Virus record (IMG/VR): IMGVR_UViG_3300027127_000017
Location: 1 to 26,400 of that record
Origin: a virus
DNA length: 26,400 bases
Direction: 5' to 3' (one strand)
The translations under genes were made by a program, and so were the position numbers. This document shows, piece after piece, positions 6,901-13,026 of this stretch; the first letter of the stretch is position 1, and the number at the start of each line of letters is the position of its first letter. The notes under the pieces are model-generated. The model made no database searches. It was not told where the DNA came from and saw nothing but the letters and a program-made list of their open reading frames with translations.

Positions 6901-9095
6901 CTTTGTGGCACAGTGAGTGCTTCGTCCTTCCCGTCTATCTGACGTTCAAGGTCACGCTTTTCCCTTAATAAGTTCATGGCTTTCTTCTTCCCTTCTATAT
7001 CAAGATTGTCGGGAAGAGAATTGAATAAACCAACAGCGTTGCGATAGTCATTGAGCGTTTCTTTTGCTTGCTCAACAGTCATCTCTCCGGTATTGACGCT
7101 ATTCTTTAGGCTTGCTACAAAAGCTTTTTCAATTCTTGTGTCATTGGCCGATGCTTCAAATAAGCTGAACTGCTCATCACTCATACCCAAGAATCCTTGC
7201 TTGCGATAAGCTGCTGCTGCTGCAGGTAGTGTACCAATGATGGCACCACCAACAGCTTCCTGTGCACCTGCAATGGCTACGTCTTTAACAAACTCGCTGA
7301 AGCTCTCAGGAGTATTGAACATCTCCTTATCCTTGGCCGCATTGTAAATCTCTTTGATACCAACCTCAGCAGCTTCTTGAGCTGCACCTGTTTCAGCTTC
7401 TGCAAGAGCGCCACCTACAATGGTTAATGCTCCACGTGCAACACCACTCTTTACTTCGTTCTTAACAAGCTCACCAAATGTTCTTGCTGTAGTTGTCTTT
7501 CCTGCTTTATTCAAAGCACTTACAACAAGTTTATTAAACACACCCTTGTTTGCAAGTACATTACGAAGACCATACGCTTCGAGAGCACCAACCGCAATTC
7601 CTATTGGGATAGTAACAGCTAACTTTTCTGATTCAGATACATTATCAAATGCAGGATTGTTACTCATTTCTTCGTTAACATTATCTGCAACCTGTGAATA
7701 CATCGAAGCTGTACGCTGCGCCCATCCTACAGGGTTGTTACCTCCAACCATGGCAGGTAAAGATTCTGCAAGACCCAATACTGCGCCTCCCCAAAATCCT
7801 TCACTCTTTAACCTTTCCCATTCAGGAGTAGTGTTAACATCTCCTGCAACAGTACGATTGCCCATACGGATAGCCTCAAGCATGCCGTCTTTACGCTTAC
7901 CTGTTAGCTCATCTTTCTTTCCGTACTTAACTTCCTTCTTTGCCTCATCTTCAATCTCGTTGTCGATGTCATCTTTTATCTTACTGTCTAATGAATTATA
8001 CCAAGCATTATACTCCTCTTCGCTTTTAAGAGCGCCAAGAGATTGTGCCGGGGGTTTTACACCACGAGCAGCAGCCTTGTCAATTACAGCTTTTCTGTAT
8101 TCATCCCTACCCATGAGCATCCCCTTTGGCATAACCTCAACCATGAGGTCTGTCATAAGATTTGCTGCTGTGGAAGAAATCCTTGATGCACCGGTTAGCG
8201 CCTTGTTCCACATACCACCAAGCCAAGTCCCTTGCTCGGCCTTCATGGTAGAGTACTTACCGACTGCTGCATTGAGCTGCTCTGCTCTTGTTTTAATTTC
8301 TTTTTCTGTAGTCGCCATTGTCTGCGCTTCATCTTGAAACTGCTGAGCATTGGCTAAGTATGTGTCTACTCTCTTTTTAAAATCAGGAGTAGCTCTAAGT
8401 GTTTGAGGCGTTCTTTCAATTTCTTTGCGCTCAGTCTCCAAGTCATTCATCTTCTTGAGTAACTGCTGAGACTTAACTCGGTATGCGTTCTCATCTTGAT
8501 TGTACTTGGTGATTGAATCGTCAACTTCTTTTTGAGAGGTAAACTTTTTATTAGCTGCGGTATACTCTTTCTCAAGGTTTGCGAGATTTGGTATAGCTGC
8601 AGTGTTTTCTCTGATGAACTTTTGTAAAGACTGAGATTCTCTTGTCTCCTTAGATGAAGTAAATGGGTCTAATGAAACCTTTAGTGTCTTCCCATTAGGG
8701 GCGGTTACATTCATGGCATCTCCAATTCCGGTCTCTTCAAATTTGAAACCAAGATTGCCAAACTGATAATTCATTTGTGGAACGACAGATTCTTCCTCTT
8801 TTCCAATAAGCTGTGGAGTTATGGCAGAAATTTGTTCCTCAACAAACTTAGGACCTTTCGTAACTGATGCCGATAAAGTAGGAGCCGATGCGGAAACCGT
8901 ACCTCCTTTTTTTTTACCAACTAAAACAGAGAAATCATCAGGACTTTTTTGATACCCTTGAGCTTTTACATAGGAATACATATCGCTGAATACTTCATTG
9001 TCAGCGTGAAGTAATGCTATAAACTCTTGTTTGCTTTTCTTGTATCCCTGAGATACAGCTCTGTTATACAAATCGTCTATTACTTGTTCGTCCAT
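915..9095 (-). CDS. Giant 2726-residue putative internal (ejected) virion protein
   Basis: This is a single uninterrupted ORF and the last gene of the structural block. It begins 8 nt after the 625-residue gene. Visible parts: a tandem 30-residue repeat (residues 9-59); a GFK...PNGKT module (about 112-165) also present in the preceding protein; long charged helices; Gly/Ala-rich hydrophobic stretches near 434-452, 492-511, 552-585 and 602-630; two related copies around GTNP (927-955 and 1001-1029); a motif block HDFFGH (1202-1207), ENAW (1220-1223), ETRGQNS (1241-1247); further long helices; a hydrophobic segment near 2429-2460 followed by an acidic run; and a Lys-rich tail with six FG dipeptides (2694-2724). 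I see no transglycosylase, peptidase HExxH or polymerase DxDGD motif. Size, hydrophobic segments and position after two smaller internal-type proteins suggest a T7 gp16-like ejection protein or a phage 'polyvalent' protein. Function is inferred and the enzymatic content is unknown. Confidence 0.75.
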   Translation of the reverse strand: MDEQVIDDLYNRAVSQGYKKSKQEFIALLHADNEVFSDMYSYVKAQGYQKSPDDFSVLVGKKKGGTVSASAPTLSASVTKGPKFVEEQISAITPQLIGKEEESVVPQMNYQFGNLGFKFEETGIGDAMNVTAPNGKTLKVSLDPFTSSKETRESQSLQKFIRENTAAIPNLANLEKEYTAANKKFTSQKEVDDSITKYNQDENAYRVKSQQLLKKMNDLETERKEIERTPQTLRATPDFKKRVDTYLANAQQFQDEAQTMATTEKEIKTRAEQLNAAVGKYSTMKAEQGTWLGGMWNKALTGASRISSTAANLMTDLMVEVMPKGMLMGRDEYRKAVIDKAAARGVKPPAQSLGALKSEEEYNAWYNSLDSKIKDDIDNEIEDEAKKEVKYGKKDELTGKRKDGMLEAIRMGNRTVAGDVNTTPEWERLKSEGFWGGAVLGLAESLPAMVGGNNPVGWAQRTASMYSQVADNVNEEMSNNPAFDNVSESEKLAVTIPIGIAVGALEAYGLRNVLANKGVFNKLVVSALNKAGKTTTARTFGELVKNEVKSGVARGALTIVGGALAEAETGAAQEAAEVGIKEIYNAAKDKEMFNTPESFSEFVKDVAIAGAQEAVGGAIIGTLPAAAAAYRKQGFLGMSDEQFSLFEASANDTRIEKAFVASLKNSVNTGEMTVEQAKETLNDYRNAVGLFNSLPDNLDIEGKKKAMNLLREKRDLERQIDGKDEALTVPQRERVKAINEELTKISQEAIEKKAAGPEELTKIMSDFKDDENVVITVKTLEEVPEQFRDRAVKKEGMQVEVRETILGLPIGKKTTSVVNDGYTYTLTGKEIKDYAIQKQAAGQVPLQPTSGISEEMEGGKPQPKPEVVTAEGIQETITPEVTQEALKDVESTTKALREYEDKGGSPIPTTLIPREEFDILNTGEKGINEIISEVYHKSKQEGTNPELVKAVEQVLKVPEVSLKTQPEITRESVRVFTDEQLAPAYDEIPLNLMPTMEGVSVQDAVYEAYTKSKARGTNPKLVSQVEKIIYGTEQPTTKPIGPVAGNRLFSKPLSAVSKIADEYYQRAFGRKRPRFFGTRKLDEARGKRISDAFIAMKDDPNNPEVRAAYDALVKETIEQYKAFIDAGYQIEINNEEPYANSQEMIDDLRNNKRIKIFSTESGYGDNPITEQQRAENPLLGRTEFVDINGVPLLANDVFRAIHDFFGHAELGNSFGAKGEENAWNVHVRMFSPLAARAMTTETRGQNSYVNFSGVNDKITALREEARRLREEGKLEEAEAISKKIYEEGSFADQKMGLLPEEFSQYDEENVGDTFPEGEGLMTADTKDATTLERVKAFLDKLDDDLTKFGKETAGINIAIPVMKAIIKTVKALVATGITLQEAIRRAAAENNVTEKDVVDSINAIAAIRDREGKPQGVSEMELPGFNRMIGELEGVIEKSIERGNTEEVAMQNAINYLQGSKVYEDASDTQREQMVRDVRKMFGKREKAAPKPEKLFGEAKDVKMITMSEYDLLKKQLADAARATKSAKALWLRTSAALTKYLKQMVDGGYVSTKQVAAILRRFGKVNMFDEGSVNRFVDYMAKVFKNANYAEQIEQVNSKLPNAKKNAQTKVGVAQTLSPLLKMLFAINPTLIPDSVFDSYVEVVNMIGDRKTVLELEESGKLTDKVEKILDAVEEEVALSEELTERFDAYQNKLVDEDGKVDFAGTIKQMLEEEVITEKEAEIMRKYKKNIMGAPSREKKSEEELAAEKEILVQAVKESEIDSDGLPMEDERKKARELQKLIKTDAVKGLDNTQLKNLLRVIDNINNGFFPHFAQLMVERLNSKIEREPLAKSSKQAKPIAISALYSKLKSLLTGKDKLSELIRRNPLYYIDQVFGDYKTKDIYNSVFEKSAEGQSMFKRSVTELNNKLDAAEDAVAKSHNMNGNAITMAKFKMMTFMVQLEYESNPDNNKVNSAAKYLQKTIEHIRNGKSRFGERDADMLQKILNDYGKVVGKDEKGKDIIEIDNESLYKSFNEAEKKAIKTIQEINSGLRDKAIFTAAVIRGDKIHPLNNYVHLNVLHEYKADEALSGPSFVDSYNNSLRPSTKAKSLIARTGKVSPLNFDVFASASRGAKFVLMDYYLTEPIRTARKTINEASALLKEEKADRKAFDVLNAIDRAFEEAVDNLLTENFTSSSFGDKVVEFMSKQGYRAVLASLPRFAAELSSNAAFAMIAAPQDFKAGVKYRGVVMSPSAAAIMNNLASKQTNRLFPHDTLSGRLVDTSILSQASGVKGSKSKGDVANKIQQIYNLSLKKYQNSIELMADALIATPDKMVMRPMWFGAFANEFKKLTGKDVDFDKVAANDEKYMAANKEALDKARDVADQKSVLTGASDNAFMGVLKGKSKENQTALLKGFNMFNNFMTNFLIYEYMTARTGIMAAMGNGSISKKQGYALMAAVATRMTLYTFLSSILSNGLVSLFVDDEDEDDEKSILQKAGQAMASAFTSMALGRDFGNATKALVNQGIEYANEKYLDFLREGEYDPYKDAIQYTVMPPERKGKQAAFSDMIMNMMGPFGPSIKTAEFAFRKATEPPKKQQEAMDRARRENEVRLPLEILGNLGMIPLYKDVRKIVNKQLYKDIERAERKSDEPMMKESDMKKYYPELWKEMYGPGSAGYDERQLKKEMQKDKAEMNRQLKDEMYDYKPKKKEKKSEFGKGKFGGGKFGESKKKGGFGSSTFGKSGFGSK
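6003..6317 (-). repeat. Duplicated GTNP-containing segment in the giant virion protein
   Basis: Residues 927-955 and 1001-1029 align without gaps, with 13 of 29 positions identical by eye. The shared core is Y-x-KSK-x2-GTNP-x-LV-x2-VE. The copies are 74 residues apart and are separated by a less similar linker. They look like paired helical modules just before the HDFFGH domain. Confidence 0.6.
8916..9071 (-). repeat. Tandem 30-residue repeat at the N-terminus of the giant virion protein
   Basis: Residues 9-29 and 39-59 align without gaps at a period of exactly 30: L/M-Y at 9-10 and 39-40, QGY at 16-18 and 46-48, K-S at 20-21 and 50-51, F at 25 and 55, L at 28 and 58. The repeats look helical. 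They may be a docking or packaging element, but that is a guess. Confidence 0.7.
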
Positions 9096-9103
9096 CTCGG
9101 TTG

Positions 9104-10981
9104 TTATTTTTCCCCGTAATTAACAGTTGTTTGTGCTTGTGCCGGTTGTTGTGCAGGAGCAACGAGTACCCCTAATTTAATCAATTCTTTTGCTTTTTCC
9201 TCAGTGACTTTTCCTGATATAAAGTCTATCAATCCTGCTTTAGAGTCAGCCGCATTTCCTGCATCATTAGCATTGAATATAAATGTGGCTCCATCAGGGG
9301 AGGTCACTCTTACATCATTACCGAATGTACCACCAATATCTTCAACCTTAAACCCTGTAAAGTTTGATAGCAATCCCTGAAGTGTTCTTGCAGCTTTTAC
9401 AGACTTCATAGTAAATAAGTCATCTTTAATTTTATTAGCAGCGTATTGTCTTACAACAGGTTTTGCAGGTTGTTCTACAGGTTGGCCTGCACGTCCACTG
9501 CTAACACCCTTCCAATTCACTCCTTGCGTAGCAAACTTCTCTCCCCTAAATCTTGAGAATTTATTTCTATCGGTAACACCATGAAGCTCAACGCCCGATG
9601 CTGCAAATTGGTCTCCTGATACCGGATTACCCAAGTCGTCAACCATTTTAATAGTTCTATTCTTAATAGGGTCTGCGTATATAAGCTTAATAGTTTTACC
9701 ATCGCTAATATCAATATCAAGCAATCCTTGCTGTAAAGCTTGAGGCGTACCAAGAAGACCTTGCTTAGCAGTTTCTTTAGCACCTGTTGTAGAACCACTA
9801 TATATTTGCTGCCAAAGAGAAAGTGCATCTGCTTGTTGCTTTTGCTCTTGTCCTGCACGCCATTGCCATTCTTGAGCAGGTTCTTTACGAGGTTGTTGGA
9901 ATGGAGTAATCTCAGTCTTTTGCTCAAGCATACCACGAAGTTTCTTTTTGGTATACTCTTCAGCTTGCTTGTATTGCTCTTTACCGTTTGCTGTAGTTTC
10001 AAAGTCGGGTTGGAATATCCCATCTTTATACCCCCAAAGAATAAGGCTACTATCTTTTGCAGCCGCATCTTTATCAAGAGTTACCTGATATGGTTTATTT
10101 GTTTTGGGGTCAATACCTCCTGTCCAATCAAATAGAATAGAAGATGTGTGCCTTGGGTTTGATAGTTTAGATTGAACAATCTTATTCTCAAGATTCATGT
10201 AAGCGTCAACCGCTTGTTGACCTTCTTGAGACAGTCCCTTGCGCATAGTAGGGTCTGTAATTTTAGTCATAAACCCTGTTTGAGTAGCGCTTCCTGTTTT
10301 AGTAACAGCTTCGTTAACTACTTCTCCCATTAGCTTAACCTCTCCTGCAAGCGCATCATTAAGTTGATACTTGTCAATCTTCTCTTTAATTCTATTACGG
10401 AGCTGATTAACGGTCATATAATTGTCGGCACCCTGCTTTAATCTAAGAACACCATCAGCCCCCTTCTCCATCTTTCCAACACTAATCGCACCTGTAGTAG
10501 GATTAATTAACGCTTTAGTCTGATTAAGATTTGCAAATCCCTCAACCATTGCTAAGAACTGACCTTCGGATGCAGATGACTTATCCTCATCTCTTCTTCT
10601 TGTTTTTTCATCAAACTCCGCTTGGTATTCTTTAGCAAGGTTAAATAAGTTTTTTGTTCCGTCCATTGTATTCTGACGGATAAGAGTATAGTCTTTAACT
10701 TTTAGTTGACCCGACTTCAATAACTTGTCTGTCATAAGCCTATACTGCTGCATATCTGAAGCATAATTGGTAGTCCATTGGTTAACATCATCAGAGTTCC
10801 CTTGAGGGGCATTCTCTAACTCCTGACCAAACTGACGGGAAGCTTCATCAATAGCAGCTTTCTTTTGTTCTCTTACCTCGGTTTCTTTCTTCAGCATATC
10901 GGTCAAGTCCTTACCGACCTGAAACCAATTTACCTGACTATCAGCCTGCTTCTCCGCATATTTATAATAAGTACGTGCCAT
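9104..10981 (-). CDS. Putative internal virion / ejection protein (625 aa, T7 gp15-like position)
   Basis: The ATG overlaps the stop of the upstream 270-residue gene by one base (TAATG), a sign of translational coupling. The stop lies 8 nt before the giant gene. The protein is soluble-looking, with no signal peptide or membrane segment. The N-terminal third is highly charged helix, starting MARTYYKYAEKQADSQVNWF and carrying many K/E/Q residues; a mixed central region follows. A C-terminal module (about residues 537-600) carries GFKVED at 543-548 and SPDGATF at 561-567, and the last residues are Gln/Ala/Pro-rich. The C-terminal module resembles one near the N-terminus of the next protein. By position and composition I infer the middle component of an internal-protein cassette, as T7 gp15 or P22 gp20 are in theirs. 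No sequence motif proves this. Confidence 0.65.
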   Translation of the reverse strand: MARTYYKYAEKQADSQVNWFQVGKDLTDMLKKETEVREQKKAAIDEASRQFGQELENAPQGNSDDVNQWTTNYASDMQQYRLMTDKLLKSGQLKVKDYTLIRQNTMDGTKNLFNLAKEYQAEFDEKTRRRDEDKSSASEGQFLAMVEGFANLNQTKALINPTTGAISVGKMEKGADGVLRLKQGADNYMTVNQLRNRIKEKIDKYQLNDALAGEVKLMGEVVNEAVTKTGSATQTGFMTKITDPTMRKGLSQEGQQAVDAYMNLENKIVQSKLSNPRHTSSILFDWTGGIDPKTNKPYQVTLDKDAAAKDSSLILWGYKDGIFQPDFETTANGKEQYKQAEEYTKKKLRGMLEQKTEITPFQQPRKEPAQEWQWRAGQEQKQQADALSLWQQIYSGSTTGAKETAKQGLLGTPQALQQGLLDIDISDGKTIKLIYADPIKNRTIKMVDDLGNPVSGDQFAASGVELHGVTDRNKFSRFRGEKFATQGVNWKGVSSGRAGQPVEQPAKPVVRQYAANKIKDDLFTMKSVKAARTLQGLLSNFTGFKVEDIGGTFGNDVRVTSPDGATFIFNANDAGNAADSKAGLIDFISGKVTEEKAKELIKLGVLVAPAQQPAQAQTTVNYGEK

Positions 10982-11793
10982 TACCTAAAAGGATTAAATG
11001 GATTATATAACTGTGTATACTGCTTGTTCATAAACAGCATCTGTTGTTGTTGTGGTGTTAATGCTTTTAGGAACTGCCTATACTCAGGGTTGCTCATGGC
11101 TCCTATTTTTTGGAAATCCAAATTAGTAAACCCATCAGTTCCTGCAGGACCTAATCCTCCTTTCTCTGCAACATTCCCAAACTTCTGAAAGTCTTCAGTA
11201 GTAAAACTCATTTGTCCAATAGCCGCCTTTTGAGCTCCTAAGTTTTTATCAAACAATGGAGCTGCTTGATATATTTGCTGTGCTGCAGATTGAATACCTT
11301 GCACTCCTTGAGTGGTTGCTGCTGCACTCATTTTAGCCGCCTCTCTTGCTGCAAGAGAAGCACCTGCGGCTTCTTCCATATCAATACCAACTGCCATATC
11401 ACGAAGCCGGCTTTCCTCTTGTGCCGCTAATTTCTCAAGACCCATCATTTCCTGTCCCATTGCTGCAGCAATTTGACGCTGACCTTGTTGCTGAGTCATT
11501 TGAATACGACCTGCAGTAGCTGCAGCACCACGCTCACTTTCAACTCCTGCTGCAACAGCTTGTGCGCCTGCTGAAACCAAAGCTTCACGCTCAAGTTCGT
11601 ATGGTTCTTTTTGTATACCAAGTTGCTCGTAAAAATTTACATCAAGCTTCTTGCGAGCTTCAGCCATAGCTTTAGCCGCATCAGCCTCAGCTTCACGTTG
11701 TAACTTCTTTTGCTTTGATGCTTGAGTAAAAGACATAACGCTACCGCCTACTGCGGATGCGATACCTACTACTGCTGCTGTTGTTACTGCCAT
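10981..11793 (-). CDS. Putative internal virion protein (270 aa, T7 gp14-like)
   Basis: The N-terminus is a Gly/Ala/Val-rich hydrophobic segment (residues 1-22, AVVGIASAVGGSVMSF). A long Ala/Glu/Gln-rich helical region follows (about 25-185), then a C-terminal part with Gln runs (TPQQQQM). This arrangement, one short membrane-compatible segment plus a long Ala-rich helix, is typical of small podoviral internal proteins such as T7 gp14, which inserts in the outer membrane during ejection. It is followed by two progressively larger proteins, as in T7. The gene starts 1 nt after the GNAT-like gene's neighbour boundary on one side and overlaps the next gene by 1 nt. Family membership is inferred from composition and context rather than from a recognised motif. 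Confidence 0.65.
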   Translation of the reverse strand: MAVTTAAVVGIASAVGGSVMSFTQASKQKKLQREAEADAAKAMAEARKKLDVNFYEQLGIQKEPYELEREALVSAGAQAVAAGVESERGAAATAGRIQMTQQQGQRQIAAAMGQEMMGLEKLAAQEESRLRDMAVGIDMEEAAGASLAAREAAKMSAAATTQGVQGIQSAAQQIYQAAPLFDKNLGAQKAAIGQMSFTTEDFQKFGNVAEKGGLGPAGTDGFTNLDFQKIGAMSNPEYRQFLKALTPQQQQMLFMNKQYTQLYNPFNPFR

Positions 11794-11794
11794 A

Positions 11795-12205
11795 TTACAA
11801 TGCTTTTATTAGTTCTCCTATGTACCCATCGCCTTTAATATACCCCAACTGTTCATAGGTTTCTATCAGACCCGGGTGTTTTATTAAAGCATAACTATAC
11901 TTATGCCCTGTATTTCTACAAATATTAGTCAAAGTTTCGACCAACAACTTGATGGCCTCGCTTCTTTCAGGTTTCTTTCTGTATTCCTTGTTTGATATAA
12001 TCCAATCAACCCAAGCTACCTTGGAGTTGGTGGTATAAATAAACCCTGCACAAACAGGAACATCTTCATCAACTACCATTATGCCACCTTTACCATCGTC
12101 AGGAAGGAAGTCCTTTTGAACAGCCTCCCATCCCCAATCTTTCCACCACCCCACTAATGTAGAGTCGTAATCATTTTCGTTCAATGGTCGTACAATTAAT
12201 GACAT
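11795..12205 (-). CDS. GNAT-like acetyltransferase-fold protein in the tail operon
   Basis: The protein has 136 residues from the ATG at 12205. A TTG three codons upstream (12214) is possible but less likely. The N-terminus (SLIVRPLNENDY) and the pattern of a WW-x-DWGW segment, a GGIMVV strand, an AGFIYTTNS strand, a WVDWIISN strand with a following helix, and a C-terminal 'YEQLGY' fit the GNAT N-acetyltransferase fold, where the (L/Y)-x-x-x-GF end is common. The acetyl-CoA loop (usual Q/R-x-x-G-x-G/A) reads RKKPERSEA and lacks both glycines, so CoA binding may be altered or absent. Such small GNAT-like proteins occur within structural clusters of marine and freshwater phages, as far as I know without an established substrate. 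It could modify a virion protein or serve as a structural or chaperone element. Confidence 0.65.
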   Translation of the reverse strand: MSLIVRPLNENDYDSTLVGWWKDWGWEAVQKDFLPDDGKGGIMVVDEDVPVCAGFIYTTNSKVAWVDWIISNKEYRKKPERSEAIKLLVETLTNICRNTGHKYSYALIKHPGLIETYEQLGYIKGDGYIGELIKAL

Positions 12206-12216
12206 CTTGTACAAAT

Positions 12217-13023
12217 TTAAGGATAACTTTTCATTACTTCTGACTCTACAGCAAATAGCTCTACTTTATTGGTATTATCGTTCTCAAGAGTGAAAACACA
12301 GTAGTGTCCAAGCACCCCATGAGACTCCGCTACGGAGTTCTTTATGAACATAATATATGGGTTTTGTATGCCCGGAATGGTAGCTCCGGGGATAGTAGTA
12401 TCTACCGTCAAACGGTTTAAGCCTGCCGGATAGTCAACCTGTATATTCGTAATCTTACCAAAAAGAATAGGAGCTCCAAAAGTAGGAGGCAAATTGTAGT
12501 AAAGTATATCTCCTATGCTTATGATGCTACCTATGCTTATAGGGTTTGTACCAATAGCAAAGTTTACCTGTACTGCAGCACCTGTACCTGTGATGGTTGT
12601 GCTGCGCCCAATACCATTTACCGACCTTAAAGCGTACTCTCCCGGCTGAGCAGGGGTAGTACCTTCATTTCTTACAAACGCATACCAAGATGCTTCCTTC
12701 TTTTCAAACCAACCTTCTTGTATAAATCCGGTATCTTGAATGTCTGTATCCATTATGGCGCTCCATGGGTCATCCCCTTCCAAGTTAAGTGTCTTGAATA
12801 ATTTGTTTTCAAGAGGAGCTTCATTGAATACACTTTGAAGTAACGAGTTATACTGAACGCCATAAAAATTATTCCTTATGTCATTTACATTATGACGATA
12901 AAGGTTTCCTCCCTTAAACGTATAGAAATAGTTGTTCATTCCTATCATCCAATCGGGTAGATAGGAATAGAAGGATGGCCATCCTTCTACTCCCGGGCTA
13001 TATGTCAGTGTATAGTTTGCCAT
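12217..13023 (-). CDS. Conserved phage structural protein (268 aa), probably tail/virion-associated
   Basis: The protein is aromatic-rich and beta-rich, and its N-terminal signature (EGWPSFYSYLPDWMIGMNNY, then FYTFKGGNLYRHN) is of a kind I recognise from uncultured marine and freshwater phage structural clusters. The middle contains WFEKKEASWYAFVRN. A beta-only Gly/Ile/Thr-rich stretch (IGSIISIGDILYYN) follows, and the C-terminus is a strand-rich segment (HYCVFTLENDNTNKVELFAV). It has no signal peptide or membrane helix. It starts 3 nt after the Cys-rich protein gene and ends just before the GNAT-like gene, so it is co-transcribed with the tail genes. The specific role is unknown; a distal tail, hub-associated or fibre-anchoring protein would fit its place between the surface protein and the ejection cassette. 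Confidence 0.6.
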   Translation of the reverse strand: MANYTLTYSPGVEGWPSFYSYLPDWMIGMNNYFYTFKGGNLYRHNVNDIRNNFYGVQYNSLLQSVFNEAPLENKLFKTLNLEGDDPWSAIMDTDIQDTGFIQEGWFEKKEASWYAFVRNEGTTPAQPGEYALRSVNGIGRSTTITGTGAAVQVNFAIGTNPISIGSIISIGDILYYNLPPTFGAPILFGKITNIQVDYPAGLNRLTVDTTIPGATIPGIQNPYIMFIKNSVAESHGVLGHYCVFTLENDNTNKVELFAVESEVMKSYP

Positions 13024-13026
13024 TTA

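Noticed and set aside
7420-8337. A 305-codon open frame on the plus strand opposite the giant virion gene
   Set aside because: It lies wholly antisense to a long, well-supported gene, its product is a Ser/Leu/Pro-rich composition typical of reversed codons, and it has no neighbours or start context of its own.
915-9095. The giant protein as a virion RNA polymerase, as found downstream of structural genes in crAss-like phages
   Set aside because: No DxDGD-type catalytic motif is visible. The only Asp-rich run (VDDEDEDDE) is a plain acidic stretch after a hydrophobic segment.
9517-10077. A 186-codon minus-strand frame inside the 625-residue gene
   Set aside because: It overlaps the real gene in another frame on the same strand, and the product is Leu/Lys/Ser-rich without recognisable structure.
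12207-12222. TAAATTTG promoter-like match before the GNAT-like gene
   Set aside because: It overlaps the stop codon of the preceding gene and lies almost at the start codon. It lacks the rest of the 19-bp element seen at the two intergenic sites.
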